A stretch of 64,000 nucleotides of DNA from positions 17,306 through 81,305 of the forward strand of contig NZ_JBHUEA010000018.1 in NCBI RefSeq assembly GCF_042680685.1, written 5' to 3'. A program made the translations under genes and the position numbers. Source of the DNA: Amnibacterium endophyticum (GTDB lineage: Bacteria; Actinomycetota; Actinomycetes; Actinomycetales; Microbacteriaceae). The notes under the pieces are model-generated. The model saw only the letters and a list, made by a program, of their open reading frames with translations. It did not search any database and had not been told where the DNA came from. This document shows positions 23,827 through 32,419 of the stretch, piece after piece (position 1 is the first letter of the stretch; every line of letters begins with the position of its first letter).

Positions 23827-25325
23827 CAGAAGAGCCCCTTCGACGAGGTGGGCAGCGCGGTGGCCGCGACGACGTTCAGGGCGCGGACCTCGTCCGCGCC
23901 GAGCTCGGGGAGCCGCTCGGCCAGCCCGAGGAACCGCTCGATCTCCTCGGGCGCGACGACGCCCTCGGCGAGCGTCCGGAACTTGCGGACGTAGTCGGCC
24001 CGGCGGAAGGGCCGGGCGCCGAGCGGGTGCGCGTCGGCGACCGCGATCTCCTCGACCACGGTCGAGCCGTCCGTCAGGGTCGCCTCCATCCGGCCGCCGA
24101 ACGCCTTCTCGGCGAGGTCGTTCGAGTGGTAGCGCCGCGTCCACTCGGGGTCGTCGACCGTCGAGATCCTCCGCCACAGCGCCACGGTGTCGGGGCGTCC
24201 GGCTCGCGAGGGCGCGTAGCTGGTCTCGTGGTCCCAGGACCCGTCCTGCAGCGCGACCGCGAAGATGTAGGGCACCGAGTGGTCGAGCGTCTCGCGGCTG
24301 GCGGTCGGGTCGTACTTCTGCGGATCGCCGGCGCCGGAGCCGATCACGGTGTGGGTGTGGTGGCTCGTGTGCAGGACGATCGAGGCGACCCGGTCGGGAT
24401 CGGCGAGCTCGGGGTGCTCGGTGCGGAGCCGCCGACCGAGGTCGATCCAGGCCTGGGCCTGGTACTCCGCGGAGTGCTCCTTGGTGAACGAGTCGAGGAT
24501 CGCGCGCTTGGCCTCGCCGCGGTCCGGCAGCCCGACCTCGTAGCGCCCCTCGGGGCCGTCGAGCAGCCAGGCGATCACCCCGTCCTCGCCCTCCCAGATC
24601 GGGGAGGGCGAGGTCTGGCCGCGCATCGCCCGGTCGACGGCCTCGACCGCCATCTTCCCGGCGAAGGCCGGCGCGTGGGCCTTCCAGGTGGAGATCTCGC
24701 CCTTCCGCGACTGGCGGGTGGCGGTCGTGACGTGGAGCGCCTGGCCGATCGCCTGGAACACCACCTCGGGGCTCAGGCCGAGGAGGGTCCCGATGCCCGC
24801 CGCCGCGCTCGGCCCGAGATGGGCGACGTGGTCGATCTTGTGGGCGTGCAGGCTGACCGCCTTCGCGAGGTCGATCTGCACCTCGTACCCGGTCGCGAGC
24901 CCGCGGACCAGCTCGGCGCCGTCACGGCCGGCGTGCTGCGCGACGGCGAGGATCGGGGGGATGTTGTCGCCGGGGTGCGAGTACTCCGCCGCGAGGAAGG
25001 TGTCGTGGTAGTCGAGCTCGCGCACCGCGACCCCGTTCGCCCACGCGGCCCACTCCGGCGACACCGAGTCCGGGACCCCGAAGACGGAGGCGCCGGGCGC
25101 GTACGGGTGCGCGAGCGCCTGCGTCCGCGCGGCCGTCACCGGGGCCCGGCCGAGCGAGGCGACGGCCACGGCCGCGTTGTCGATCACCCGGTTGACGATC
25201 ATCTCGACGACCTCGGGCACCACGTCCACCGGGTCCGCGGCGACTTCCGCGATCCGCCACGCCAGCTGCTCCTCCCGGGGGAAGGGCTCGGAGCTCGGAC
25301 GGGTGCGCACGCTGAAGGTCCTCAC
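23826..25325 (-). CDS. prpD: 2-methylcitrate dehydratase, MmgE/PrpD family
   Basis: A 499-aa MmgE/PrpD dehydratase, first gene of the methylcitrate operon. Typical segments are RELDYHDTFLAAEYSHPGDN (about residues 103-122), HVAHLGPSAAAGIG, RQSRKGEISTWKAHAP and a late YHSNDLAEKAFGGRM. It forms the methylcitrate cycle with prpB and prpC, detoxifying and using propionyl-CoA. The GTG at 25325 lies 6 nt after a TACAGT box, suggesting a leaderless transcript. A second GTG at 25310 has AGGA 8 nt upstream and is the alternative. No PrpR/ScfR-type regulator gene is nearby. Confidence 0.94.
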   Translation of the reverse strand: MRTFSVRTRPSSEPFPREEQLAWRIAEVAADPVDVVPEVVEMIVNRVIDNAAVAVASLGRAPVTAARTQALAHPYAPGASVFGVPDSVSPEWAAWANGVAVRELDYHDTFLAAEYSHPGDNIPPILAVAQHAGRDGAELVRGLATGYEVQIDLAKAVSLHAHKIDHVAHLGPSAAAGIGTLLGLSPEVVFQAIGQALHVTTATRQSRKGEISTWKAHAPAFAGKMAVEAVDRAMRGQTSPSPIWEGEDGVIAWLLDGPEGRYEVGLPDRGEAKRAILDSFTKEHSAEYQAQAWIDLGRRLRTEHPELADPDRVASIVLHTSHHTHTVIGSGAGDPQKYDPTASRETLDHSVPYIFAVALQDGSWDHETSYAPSRAGRPDTVALWRRISTVDDPEWTRRYHSNDLAEKAFGGRMEATLTDGSTVVEEIAVADAHPLGARPFRRADYVRKFRTLAEGVVAPEEIERFLGLAERLPELGADEVRALNVVAATALPTSSKGLF

Positions 25326-25331
25326 TCCCGC

Positions 25332-25337
25332 ACTGTA
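25332..25337 (-). promoter_or_regulatory. -10 box of the prpDBC operon (TACAGT)
   Basis: On the minus strand TACAGT ends exactly 6 nt before the prpD GTG at 25325. It lies within a TGCATACA-type quasi-palindrome (plus-strand TGTATGCA at 25335-25342) that could be an operator. No good -35 is seen. Confidence 0.45.
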
Positions 25338-25446
25338 TGCACTCCTCGTGAGGAGGGGCCTGCCCGAGGCGGCGGACCCCGGGAAGGCGGCGCATCCCTC
25401 GGGCGTTGTCGAAGAGGCACGTCATCGACCACAGGAGGGTGCACCC

Positions 25447-25971
25447 ATGGCCACCACCACCGAGACCGCGATCCTCGCCGGCGGATGCTTCTGGGGCGCG
25501 CAGCAGCTGCTGCGCCGTCGCCCCGGCGTCATCTCGACGCAGGTCGGCTACTCCGGCGACGAGGGCACCCCGAACGCCACGTACCGGCGGCACGGCGACC
25601 ACGCCGAGGCGGTCGAGATCGTCTTCGATCCGAGCACGATCACCTACCGCGACCTGCTCGAGTTCTTCTTCCAGATCCACGACCCGTCGACGAAGGACCG
25701 CCAGGGCAACGACCGCGGCCGCAGCTACCGCTCCGCGATCTTCTTCACGTCCGAGGAGCAGCAGCGGGTCGCGCTCGACACGATCGCCGACGTCGATGCG
25801 TCCGGGCTGTGGCCGGGGAAGGTCGTCACCGAGGTCGAGCCGGCGGGCGCGTTCTGGCGGGCCGAGGAGGAGCACCAGGACTACCTGGAGAAGCAGCCCT
25901 GGGGCTACACCTGCCACTTCGTGCGGCCGGGCTGGAAGCTGCCGCACCGCGAGGCGCAGCCCGCGAGCTGA
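25447..25971 (+). CDS. msrA: peptide-methionine (S)-S-oxide reductase
   Basis: A 174-aa MsrA that repairs methionine-S-sulfoxide in proteins. The catalytic Cys14 lies in AGGCFWGAQ, followed by the VGYSGDEGTPNATY and HAEAVEIVFDP substrate-binding segments. A second cysteine in WGYTCHF near residue 157 could help resolve the oxidised enzyme, although its position differs from that of E. coli MsrA. The gene is divergent from prpD with 121 nt between starts. The ATG at 25447 is the first codon of the family's N-terminus, with AGGAGG about 15 nt upstream. Confidence 0.95.
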   Translation: MATTTETAILAGGCFWGAQQLLRRRPGVISTQVGYSGDEGTPNATYRRHGDHAEAVEIVFDPSTITYRDLLEFFFQIHDPSTKDRQGNDRGRSYRSAIFFTSEEQQRVALDTIADVDASGLWPGKVVTEVEPAGAFWRAEEEHQDYLEKQPWGYTCHFVRPGWKLPHREAQPAS

Positions 25972-25989
25972 CGCCCTACCCGGACGCGG

Positions 25990-26133
25990 TCACGGTTCCG
26001 CTCCGCGGAACACCTCGAACGCACGCGCGCTCGTGGCACCGCCGTGCAGGCGCACGCGGTCCAGGAAGTCGCTCGGCTCCGCGGGCTCGGAGCCGGGCAT
26101 GGGCATGGTGGTGAAGGCGTCCGGGTCAGACAC
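25990..26133 (-). CDS. possible small protein, 47 aa
   Basis: A short frame starting at GTG 26133 and reading VSDPDAFTTMPMPGSEPAEP, then SDFLDRVRLHGGATSARAFEVFRG. The mixed, protein-like composition stands out from the shadows around it. There is no obvious ribosome binding site, and I recognise no family. The frame remains open upstream to 26307, but the upstream residues look random. The rest of 25972-26243 holds nothing clear. Confidence 0.3.
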   Translation of the reverse strand: MSDPDAFTTMPMPGSEPAEPSDFLDRVRLHGGATSARAFEVFRGAEP

Positions 26134-26243
26134 CCCGGCACGGTACCGAGCGCACGCAGCGGGCCGCCCTCCCCCGTCCGGGTTACGCAGACGGAGGCGG
26201 CGCTGCCCGCGGATCCAGACGGTCCATGAGCAGCGCCTCCCTC

Positions 26244-27128
26244 TCAGCTCTGCTTCAGCCGTCCGTCCGCGTCGAGGTAGTCCCGCCAGGAGCGCTTCGG
26301 GTTCCATCCGAGCATGCGCACGGCCTTCGCGCTCGAGATGCCCGACGCGTCCGGCCTATCGAGCTGCCGGAGCTCGATCTGGTCGCCGTAGTACTGGTGG
26401 AGGATCTCCGCAAAATCGCGTCCTCCGACGTTGTCGGGCGACGCGATGTAGAAGATCTCGTGGCCCGGCAGGTCGGAGTCGGTCGCCAAAACGATCGCGT
26501 CGGCGAGGTCGTAGACGTCGATGTAGCTCCAAAGGTTCGGGCTGAGCACGGAGGCGTCGCGGACCTGCGGCCCGAGGTTCATCTCGTAGGTCTCCTCGTT
26601 CTGCACCCAGGAGGGTCGGATCGAGATCACCCGGATGTCCGAACGCTCCACCGCGGCGTTCATGAGCTGCTCGCCGAAGTGCTTCGAGAGGGCGTAGGGG
26701 TCCTGCGGATGCGCCGGGTGAGCCTCGTCGACCGGCGCATACTGCGGAAGGAACGGCCGCTCTGGGAAGAAGAAGCCCGGCACCGTCTCGCTCGAGATGT
26801 TGACGAACCGAGGGACGTTGAAGCGCACCGCGGCCTCGAGGACGTTGAAGGTCGAGATCAGGTTGGTGCGGAACACCACGTGAGGCGGGTTGCCCGTCGG
26901 CTCCGGGATGGCGGCGACGTGCACCACCGCGTCCATGCCGCGCACCACTGCGAACGCCTCGCCCGCGTCGGTCAGGTCCGCCATCGTGTATTTGGCGCTG
27001 CCCTCCGGCTTCCGATCGAAGTTCGGGCGGAGGAGATCGGTGGCGTGCACCTCGTGTCCTGCGTCGAGCAGTGCCTGGGTCGCGGCGCGGCCGACCCGTC
27101 CGCGAGCGCCGGTGACGAGGACCTTCAT
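26244..27128 (-). CDS. NAD-dependent epimerase/dehydratase, uronate dehydrogenase-like
   Basis: A 294-aa extended short-chain dehydrogenase. The NAD loop is MKVLVTGARGRVGRAATQAL at residues 1-20, and catalytic residues appear as SSET and YALSKHFGE (YxxxK). The overall length and the WSYIDVYDLADAIVLA segment resemble uronate dehydrogenases and related sugar-acid oxidoreductases. It is the last gene of the sugar-acid cluster, 70 nt after the permease. The ATG at 27128 is chosen over the one five codons upstream because AAGGAG lies 6 nt before it. A substrate linked to the transported sugar acid is an inference. Confidence 0.8.
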   Translation of the reverse strand: MKVLVTGARGRVGRAATQALLDAGHEVHATDLLRPNFDRKPEGSAKYTMADLTDAGEAFAVVRGMDAVVHVAAIPEPTGNPPHVVFRTNLISTFNVLEAAVRFNVPRFVNISSETVPGFFFPERPFLPQYAPVDEAHPAHPQDPYALSKHFGEQLMNAAVERSDIRVISIRPSWVQNEETYEMNLGPQVRDASVLSPNLWSYIDVYDLADAIVLATDSDLPGHEIFYIASPDNVGGRDFAEILHQYYGDQIELRQLDRPDASGISSAKAVRMLGWNPKRSWRDYLDADGRLKQS

Positions 27129-27198
27129 GTATTGCTCCTTCATTAGGGTTCAGCGCGACGGGTGTCGTCGCGCAGCGTGCCGCTGTGCTGCGGCTTCA

Positions 27199-28236
27199 TC
27201 AGGCACGTCTGCGGCGCCACTGGTTCAGCGCGACCGCGCCGACGATGATCGCGCCGCTGAAGACCTGCTGCCAGTACGGCGAGATGCCGAGCAGGATCAG
27301 GGCGTTCTGGATGAGGAGCAGGAGCGTCGTGCCCAGGGCTGTGCCGAGCACGCCGCCGACTCCTCCGAAGAGGCTGGCGCCGCCGATCACCGCCGCGCCG
27401 ATGGCGAGCAGCTCGTACCCGTTCCCCGCTCCGGGCTGCCCCACGCTCAGCCGTGAGGTCTCGAGGATTCCCGAGACAGCGGCGAGCCCCGCCGAGATCA
27501 CGAACACCGAGACCTTGATCCGCCGCACGTCGATCCCCGAGAGGACGGCCGCCTCCTCGTTCGATCCGACGAAGAAGATGTGCCTGCCGTAGGTGGTCCG
27601 AGTCAGCACCACGTGGGCGACGACGGCGATCACCGCCGCGATCCAGATCGGCACCGGGACGCCTGCGATGCTCCCCTGACCGAGGAAGAGGAAGGGCTCA
27701 GGGAAGCCGCTGATGGTCGAGCCACCCGTGATACCCAGGGCGACCCCTCGAGCTGCGGCGAGCATGCCCAGTGTCACCACGAAGGAGGGCAGGCCGCCGT
27801 AGGCGTTGATCACGCCGTTCACGACGCCCACAGCCAGCCCGCCCAGGAGCGCGATGAGCACCGCGACGACGGGCGGCAGCCCCAGTGAGACCATCGCTCC
27901 GCCCGTGAGCACGCTCACGAGAGCGACGATCGAGCCGACGGACAGGTCGATCCCGCCGATGAGGATGACGAAGGTCATGCCCGTGCTGATGATCAGGGCG
28001 AGCGCGATCTGCCTGCCGACGACCGTGATGTTGCCCGGCGTGAGGAAGTACGGGGACGCGATCGAGAGGAAGATGATCAGGAGGATCACCACCGCTGCGA
28101 GCGTCGATTCACGCGCAGCGATCAGACGCCGGGCCCGATCACGGAGCACGGTGCCAGCCGGCGCCCTCCCGCCGTCCTCTCTCGAGGGGGAAGTCGGGTC
28201 GCTTCCCGAGCGGGTCTCGACGGTCTGCTGGTTCAC
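27199..28236 (-). CDS. sugar ABC transporter permease, RbsC/BPD_transp_2 family
   Basis: A 345-aa inner-membrane permease of the ribose-type carbohydrate uptake (CUT2) family. About 8-10 hydrophobic helices follow a 45-residue polar N-terminus. The family loop is seen as GGIDLSVGSIVAL (about residues 93-105) and the EAA-like contact region as SNEEAAVLSGIDVRRIKV. It works as a homodimer with the ATPase upstream, whose stop codon it overlaps by 4 nt, and the binding protein at 29842-30831. A small GC hairpin (27153-27173) lies between it and the epimerase gene. Confidence 0.92.
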   Translation of the reverse strand: MNQQTVETRSGSDPTSPSREDGGRAPAGTVLRDRARRLIAARESTLAAVVILLIIFLSIASPYFLTPGNITVVGRQIALALIISTGMTFVILIGGIDLSVGSIVALVSVLTGGAMVSLGLPPVVAVLIALLGGLAVGVVNGVINAYGGLPSFVVTLGMLAAARGVALGITGGSTISGFPEPFLFLGQGSIAGVPVPIWIAAVIAVVAHVVLTRTTYGRHIFFVGSNEEAAVLSGIDVRRIKVSVFVISAGLAAVSGILETSRLSVGQPGAGNGYELLAIGAAVIGGASLFGGVGGVLGTALGTTLLLLIQNALILLGISPYWQQVFSGAIIVGAVALNQWRRRRA

Positions 28237-29777
28237 GATCTCTCCGAGTTCTGTGCGAGGTACGAGGTCCCGTCGTCCTGGACCCCTGTGGCGAGAGCCA
28301 TCACGCGCTTCTCCGTGGCGTCGGAGGCATCGAGTTCGCCGACGCCGTAGCCCTCGCGCATGACGACGATGCGATCCGCGATCCCGAGGACCTCCGTCAG
28401 CTCGGAGGAGATGACGAGTACGGCGACGCCGTCTGCGGCGATCCTGCGGATGAGGGCGTAGATCTCAGCCTTCGCGCCGACGTCCACGCCCCGCGTGGGC
28501 TCGTCGAGGATGAGCACTCGGGGCGAGCGCGCCAGCCAGCGAGCCAGGACGACCTTCTGCTGGTTGCCCCCGCTCAGAGTCCCCGCTCCCACCTCCAGTG
28601 CGGAGCTGCGCAGGTTCAGCTGCTGTGCGAAGCGGCCGGCCAGCGCGCGGTCTCGTCGGCCGGAGACGAACGCGAGTCGGGAGATCGACGCGAGCGACGC
28701 CGAGGACATGTTCTCGCGGACCGGGAGCCCGAGGAACAGCCCCTGCGCCTTCCGGTCCTCCGGGACCAGCCCGATGCCCGCCGCCATGGCGTCCTTGGGA
28801 CTGCGGAACCTCCTCGGTACTCCATCGAGCAGCACCTGACCGGCCGTCCTCCGCCGAGCCCCGAAGATCGCCAGCGCGGCGTGGCTGCGCCCGGCACCGA
28901 TGAGCCCTGACAGCGCCACGATCTCGCCCGGTCGCACCGAGAAGCTCACGTCGTGCAGCAGGGCCCCGCAGCCGAGGCCGCGCACCTCCAGGGCCGGCAC
29001 CGCCTTCTCGTCGACGTTCGACGCCCGGACTCCGTAGAGGTCCTCGAGATCGCGGCCGACCATCATCTGCACGATGTCACCCGGGCGCGCAGCGTCCGCC
29101 TCCCGCACGCCCACGACGGCGCCGTCTCTCAGGACGGTGATGCGGTCTGCGATCTCGAAGATCTCCCGCATGCGGTGCGACACGTAGACGACGGCGACGC
29201 CGGACTCGCGCAGGCGACGCACCAGGGCGAGGAGCGCGTCCACCTCCTCCTCCGTCAGCGACGACGTCGGCTCGTCCATCACCACGACCCGAGCGTTGAC
29301 CAGGAGCGCCTTCGCGATCTCCACCATCTGGCGCATCGCGATGTTGAGGTCACCGACGAGCCGGGTCGAGTCGAGGGACACCCCCAGGCCGCGGAGCAGC
29401 GCCTCGGACCCGCGTCGCATGGCGCCGAAGTCGACCGTGCCCAGGCGCGTCCGGGGCTCCCGCCCGACGTAGACGTTCTCCGCCACGCTGAGGTGGCTCG
29501 CCAGGTTCAGCTCCTGGTAGATGACGGCGATGCCGGCGTCCTGTGCGTCGCGCGGCGAGTTGATCGCGACCCGCTCGCCGTCGACGAGGATCTGGCCCTC
29601 GTCCGCCCGTGCGGCGCCGGCGAGGATCTTGAGGAGCGTGGACTTGCCCGCCCCGTTCTCTCCGACGAGCGCCATGACCTCGCCGGACCGGATGCTGAGG
29701 TCGACGCTCGAGAGCGCCCGGACCCCCGGATAGGTCTTCACGATGCCCCGCATCGCGACGACAGGATGATCAGCCAC
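28233..29777 (-). CDS. sugar ABC transporter ATP-binding protein, RbsA type
   Basis: A 514-aa protein with two fused ABC domains, as in RbsA/XylG. The first has Walker A GENGAGKST (about residues 38-46) and Walker B VVMDEPTSSL. Its signature position is unusual (NIAMRQMVEIAKALL). The second domain has a degenerate Walker A region (LSGLIGAGRS), signature LSGGNQQKVVLARWL and Walker B LILDEPTRGVD. Such asymmetry is normal for this family. It energises the permease encoded immediately downstream. Confidence 0.93.
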   Translation of the reverse strand: MADHPVVAMRGIVKTYPGVRALSSVDLSIRSGEVMALVGENGAGKSTLLKILAGAARADEGQILVDGERVAINSPRDAQDAGIAVIYQELNLASHLSVAENVYVGREPRTRLGTVDFGAMRRGSEALLRGLGVSLDSTRLVGDLNIAMRQMVEIAKALLVNARVVVMDEPTSSLTEEEVDALLALVRRLRESGVAVVYVSHRMREIFEIADRITVLRDGAVVGVREADAARPGDIVQMMVGRDLEDLYGVRASNVDEKAVPALEVRGLGCGALLHDVSFSVRPGEIVALSGLIGAGRSHAALAIFGARRRTAGQVLLDGVPRRFRSPKDAMAAGIGLVPEDRKAQGLFLGLPVRENMSSASLASISRLAFVSGRRDRALAGRFAQQLNLRSSALEVGAGTLSGGNQQKVVLARWLARSPRVLILDEPTRGVDVGAKAEIYALIRRIAADGVAVLVISSELTEVLGIADRIVVMREGYGVGELDASDATEKRVMALATGVQDDGTSYLAQNSERS

Positions 29778-29803
29778 AGTGCTGCTCCTCGACTCGGTCG
29801 GAC

Positions 29804-29836
29804 GACGTGCCGAAGGCTGAACGCCTTCGGCACGTC
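29804..29836 (-). other. intercistronic stem-loop after the binding-protein gene
   Basis: A perfect 14-bp stem (29804-29817 with 29823-29836) with a 5-nt loop begins 5 nt after the stop of the binding-protein gene and ends 26 nt before the ATPase start. Such hairpins after solute-binding-protein genes commonly attenuate or stabilise mRNA, so that more binding protein than transporter is made. Confidence 0.7.
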
Positions 29837-29841
29837 CTCAC

Positions 29842-30831
29842 TCAGTGCTCGGTCTTCAGGAACTCGTCGAGCGTGCTCGGCGTGACGGTGACGACGCCCG
29901 TGTCGATGTTGAAGTCCTTGCCGGGACCGGGCTTGCCCTTGTCGAGGTCGACGAGGATCTGCAGCGCCTGCGCCGTCATGCCGAACGGCTTCTGCGAGAT
30001 GAGCGCGTCGACGCAGCCGCCCTTCATCCCGGCGATGCCCTGCGGAACGACGTCGAAGCCGACCGCCTTGATGGATCCGCATTTGCCGCCGGACTTGAGG
30101 GCCCCGGCGATGCCGGGCAGGTCGCTGCCGCCGATGCCGATCATCCCGCTGAGGTCGGGCTGCGCCTGCAGGATCGTCTCAGCAGCGCTCTGCGCCGTCG
30201 CTACCGACTCGCCTGAAGTCTGCGTCGCGACGAGCTTGATGTCCGGGTGCTTCGCGAGCGCCTTCTTCACCCCTTCCAGACGTTGGTTGAGGTTCACCGC
30301 GGTCAGGCTGCCGATGACCACGGCGACCTTGCCCTTGTTCCCGATGGCGGACGCCAGCGCCTCCCCCGCCTGCTCGCCCGCCGCGACGTTGTTCGTCCCG
30401 ATGTATCCGAGAACCTGACTGTTCGGCACCGGGCCGTCCCACGCGATCACGGGGATGCCCGCGGCCCTCGCCTTCGCGATGTCGCCGACGACGCTCGCGG
30501 GATCGTTCGGGGAGATCGCGATGCCCGCCGGGTTCGTCGCGAGGACGGAGTCGAAGATCTGCACCTGCGCTGCGGCGTCATCGTTGTCCGGCCCGAGGAA
30601 CTGCGCCTTCACGCCCAGCTTCTTCGCCTCGGCCTCCATCCCCTTGCGGGCATCCACCCAGTAGGGGTTGTTCAGCGACTTCGGGAGGAAGACGAACGTG
30701 CCGCCCGACTTGCCGGGCGCCACGCTCGCCGCGTCCGACGCCGCTGACGTTCCCGATCCGGGCCCGCTGCATCCGGTCAGGGCGATCGCCGAAGCGGCGA
30801 CCACCAGTGCTGCTGCCATGGCCTTGCGCAT
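29842..30831 (-). CDS. sugar-binding lipoprotein, ABC transporter, periplasmic-binding type 1
   Basis: A 329-aa solute-binding lipoprotein of the ribose/galactose type. The signal peptide ends in a lipobox ALTGC with the lipidated cysteine at residue 21, followed by a Ser/Ala-rich linker. The mature protein starts with TFVFLPKSLNNPYW and shows GIAISPNDPASV and IPVIAWDGPV hinge segments. It catches the substrate outside the membrane for the RbsA/RbsC-type pair encoded next. It lies 103 nt after the kinase gene, so it may also have its own promoter. Confidence 0.93.
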   Translation of the reverse strand: MRKAMAAALVVAASAIALTGCSGPGSGTSAASDAASVAPGKSGGTFVFLPKSLNNPYWVDARKGMEAEAKKLGVKAQFLGPDNDDAAAQVQIFDSVLATNPAGIAISPNDPASVVGDIAKARAAGIPVIAWDGPVPNSQVLGYIGTNNVAAGEQAGEALASAIGNKGKVAVVIGSLTAVNLNQRLEGVKKALAKHPDIKLVATQTSGESVATAQSAAETILQAQPDLSGMIGIGGSDLPGIAGALKSGGKCGSIKAVGFDVVPQGIAGMKGGCVDALISQKPFGMTAQALQILVDLDKGKPGPGKDFNIDTGVVTVTPSTLDEFLKTEH

Positions 30832-30934
30832 TGCTACTCCTTTGTACTGCGTCGGTTCAGTGGTGAGTCATCCGTGCTGCGTCGCACGGCTCGAGGTGCT
30901 GGTGGAAAGGGGAACGGAGGGGCGTCGTCGCCGA

Positions 30935-32419
30935 TCAGGAGAAGGACTTCTCGGCCCCGGAGTCGGGCGGATCGCCATCGCCTCGGAGGACGTGCACCGC
31001 GCGCAGGAGCGATTCGTCGTCCCCGACGTTGCCCGCGAAGACGACGTAGGGCAGCCCGCGCGGCGAGTCGTCACTGCTCTCGGTGACCCAGACGGAGACG
31101 ATCCCGGGGAAGAGTTGACCGGCGACGGTCGCGCGCCGGATGCCGAGCCCTCTGGTCGCCACGTCGCTCGAGGTGATGCCGCCCTTCGCGAGGACCCACG
31201 CGACCGGCACCTCGGCGACGGCGCGTCCGCTGATCCCGGTGAGCGCCGCCGACACGGCCTGCGCAATCGACAGGCTCGACGCTCCCGTCTCGCCGGTCAC
31301 ACGGACTCGGCTCGTCGCGAGCACCGCGTCGCCTCCGCGGAGCGCCTCGACGAGGGCATCGCCCTTCTGGAGCACCTCCTCGTCCTGCGTCGACGGATCG
31401 AGCAGGCGCGGGACATCGAGCTCGATCGTCCGGACGTCGGGCAGGTCCTCGCGGAGCCGTGCGAGCTGCCTCGTGCTCAGGTCGACGTGCGAGCCGACGA
31501 CGATCAGCCCGTGGCCCTCGCCGCGACCGGTCCGGAACACCTCGGCGGAGCGGAGCGGCTCGCGCGGGGCGATGCCGAGTCGAGCCGCAGCGAACGAAGG
31601 ACCCGTCCTCGCGAGGACGCGGACCCCGTGCTTCTCCGCCTCGATCACGCCGAGGACGACAGCATCGAGGTCCGACTCGTCGACCGCGTTCACCACGACC
31701 GGAGCGGCGTTCCGTGCCGAGGCGAGGATCTGCTCGACCCGAGACGGGCCGCCGAGCCGGATGTCCGCGAGCCCGATGCTGAGGACGTCCCCGGCCTTCA
31801 CTCGGCCGGCCGTCTTCTCCTCGACGTAGTCCTTGAGGTCCGAGCTCACGAAGCCGAAGGTCGCGTCCTTCGCGTAGACCGTGCTGCCGACCGGTTCGTA
31901 CCGCTCCCCGTCGGCGACCCAGTGGACGTCGTCCGCGGTGACCCGCCCCGCGGGGAGGTAGGCGGGGACGATCAGCACCGCGTCGTAGGGATCGCTGCGT
32001 TTCTGTTCCGCGAGCACGTCGGTCTCGAGCGGATAGTGGCCGCGCAGGGTGGAGTCGCTCCGGGCCAGAAGCGTGTAGGGCCGACCGGCCGCGGCTCGTT
32101 CGACGGCGCCGACGACCTCAGTCAGGAGCCCACGAGTCTCATCCGCTCCGAGGCCTCGGGTGTTGGTGAGGATGAAGAACCCGTGGCTGGGTTGCTCGAA
32201 GGCCCATCCGAGGTCGTCGATGCCCCAGGCGGTCAGCACCGGTACGTCGTGCACCGCCTGGCTGCCGGTCGGGTCGTCGTCGAGGACGACGACCCAGGGG
32301 CCGCCGTCTTCGTTCGCCGCCTTGATCCGTTCGCGCGCATGAGGCACCACCGCCTCCGGCGGCGTCCCCTCCAGCATCTCCGAGCGCGTCACGGACGCTC
32401 CGAGCGTCGGCGCGCTCAC
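30935..32419 (-). CDS. four-carbon acid sugar kinase (DUF1537 family)
   Basis: A 494-aa kinase of the OtnK/DtnK group, which phosphorylates oxo-tetronates and related sugar acids. The N-terminal substrate domain shows VVLDDDPTGSQAVHDVPVLT and RSDSTLRGHYPLE. The C-terminal nucleotide domain shows VLAKGGITSSDVATRGLG and the late GQLFPGIVSVW strand. The frame continues far upstream, but GTG at 32419 overlaps the racemase-like stop as GTGA, which fits translational coupling. With an LtnD-like dehydrogenase nearby, the cluster resembles threonate/erythronate catabolism. Confidence 0.9.
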   Translation of the reverse strand: MSAPTLGASVTRSEMLEGTPPEAVVPHARERIKAANEDGGPWVVVLDDDPTGSQAVHDVPVLTAWGIDDLGWAFEQPSHGFFILTNTRGLGADETRGLLTEVVGAVERAAAGRPYTLLARSDSTLRGHYPLETDVLAEQKRSDPYDAVLIVPAYLPAGRVTADDVHWVADGERYEPVGSTVYAKDATFGFVSSDLKDYVEEKTAGRVKAGDVLSIGLADIRLGGPSRVEQILASARNAAPVVVNAVDESDLDAVVLGVIEAEKHGVRVLARTGPSFAAARLGIAPREPLRSAEVFRTGRGEGHGLIVVGSHVDLSTRQLARLREDLPDVRTIELDVPRLLDPSTQDEEVLQKGDALVEALRGGDAVLATSRVRVTGETGASSLSIAQAVSAALTGISGRAVAEVPVAWVLAKGGITSSDVATRGLGIRRATVAGQLFPGIVSVWVTESSDDSPRGLPYVVFAGNVGDDESLLRAVHVLRGDGDPPDSGAEKSFS

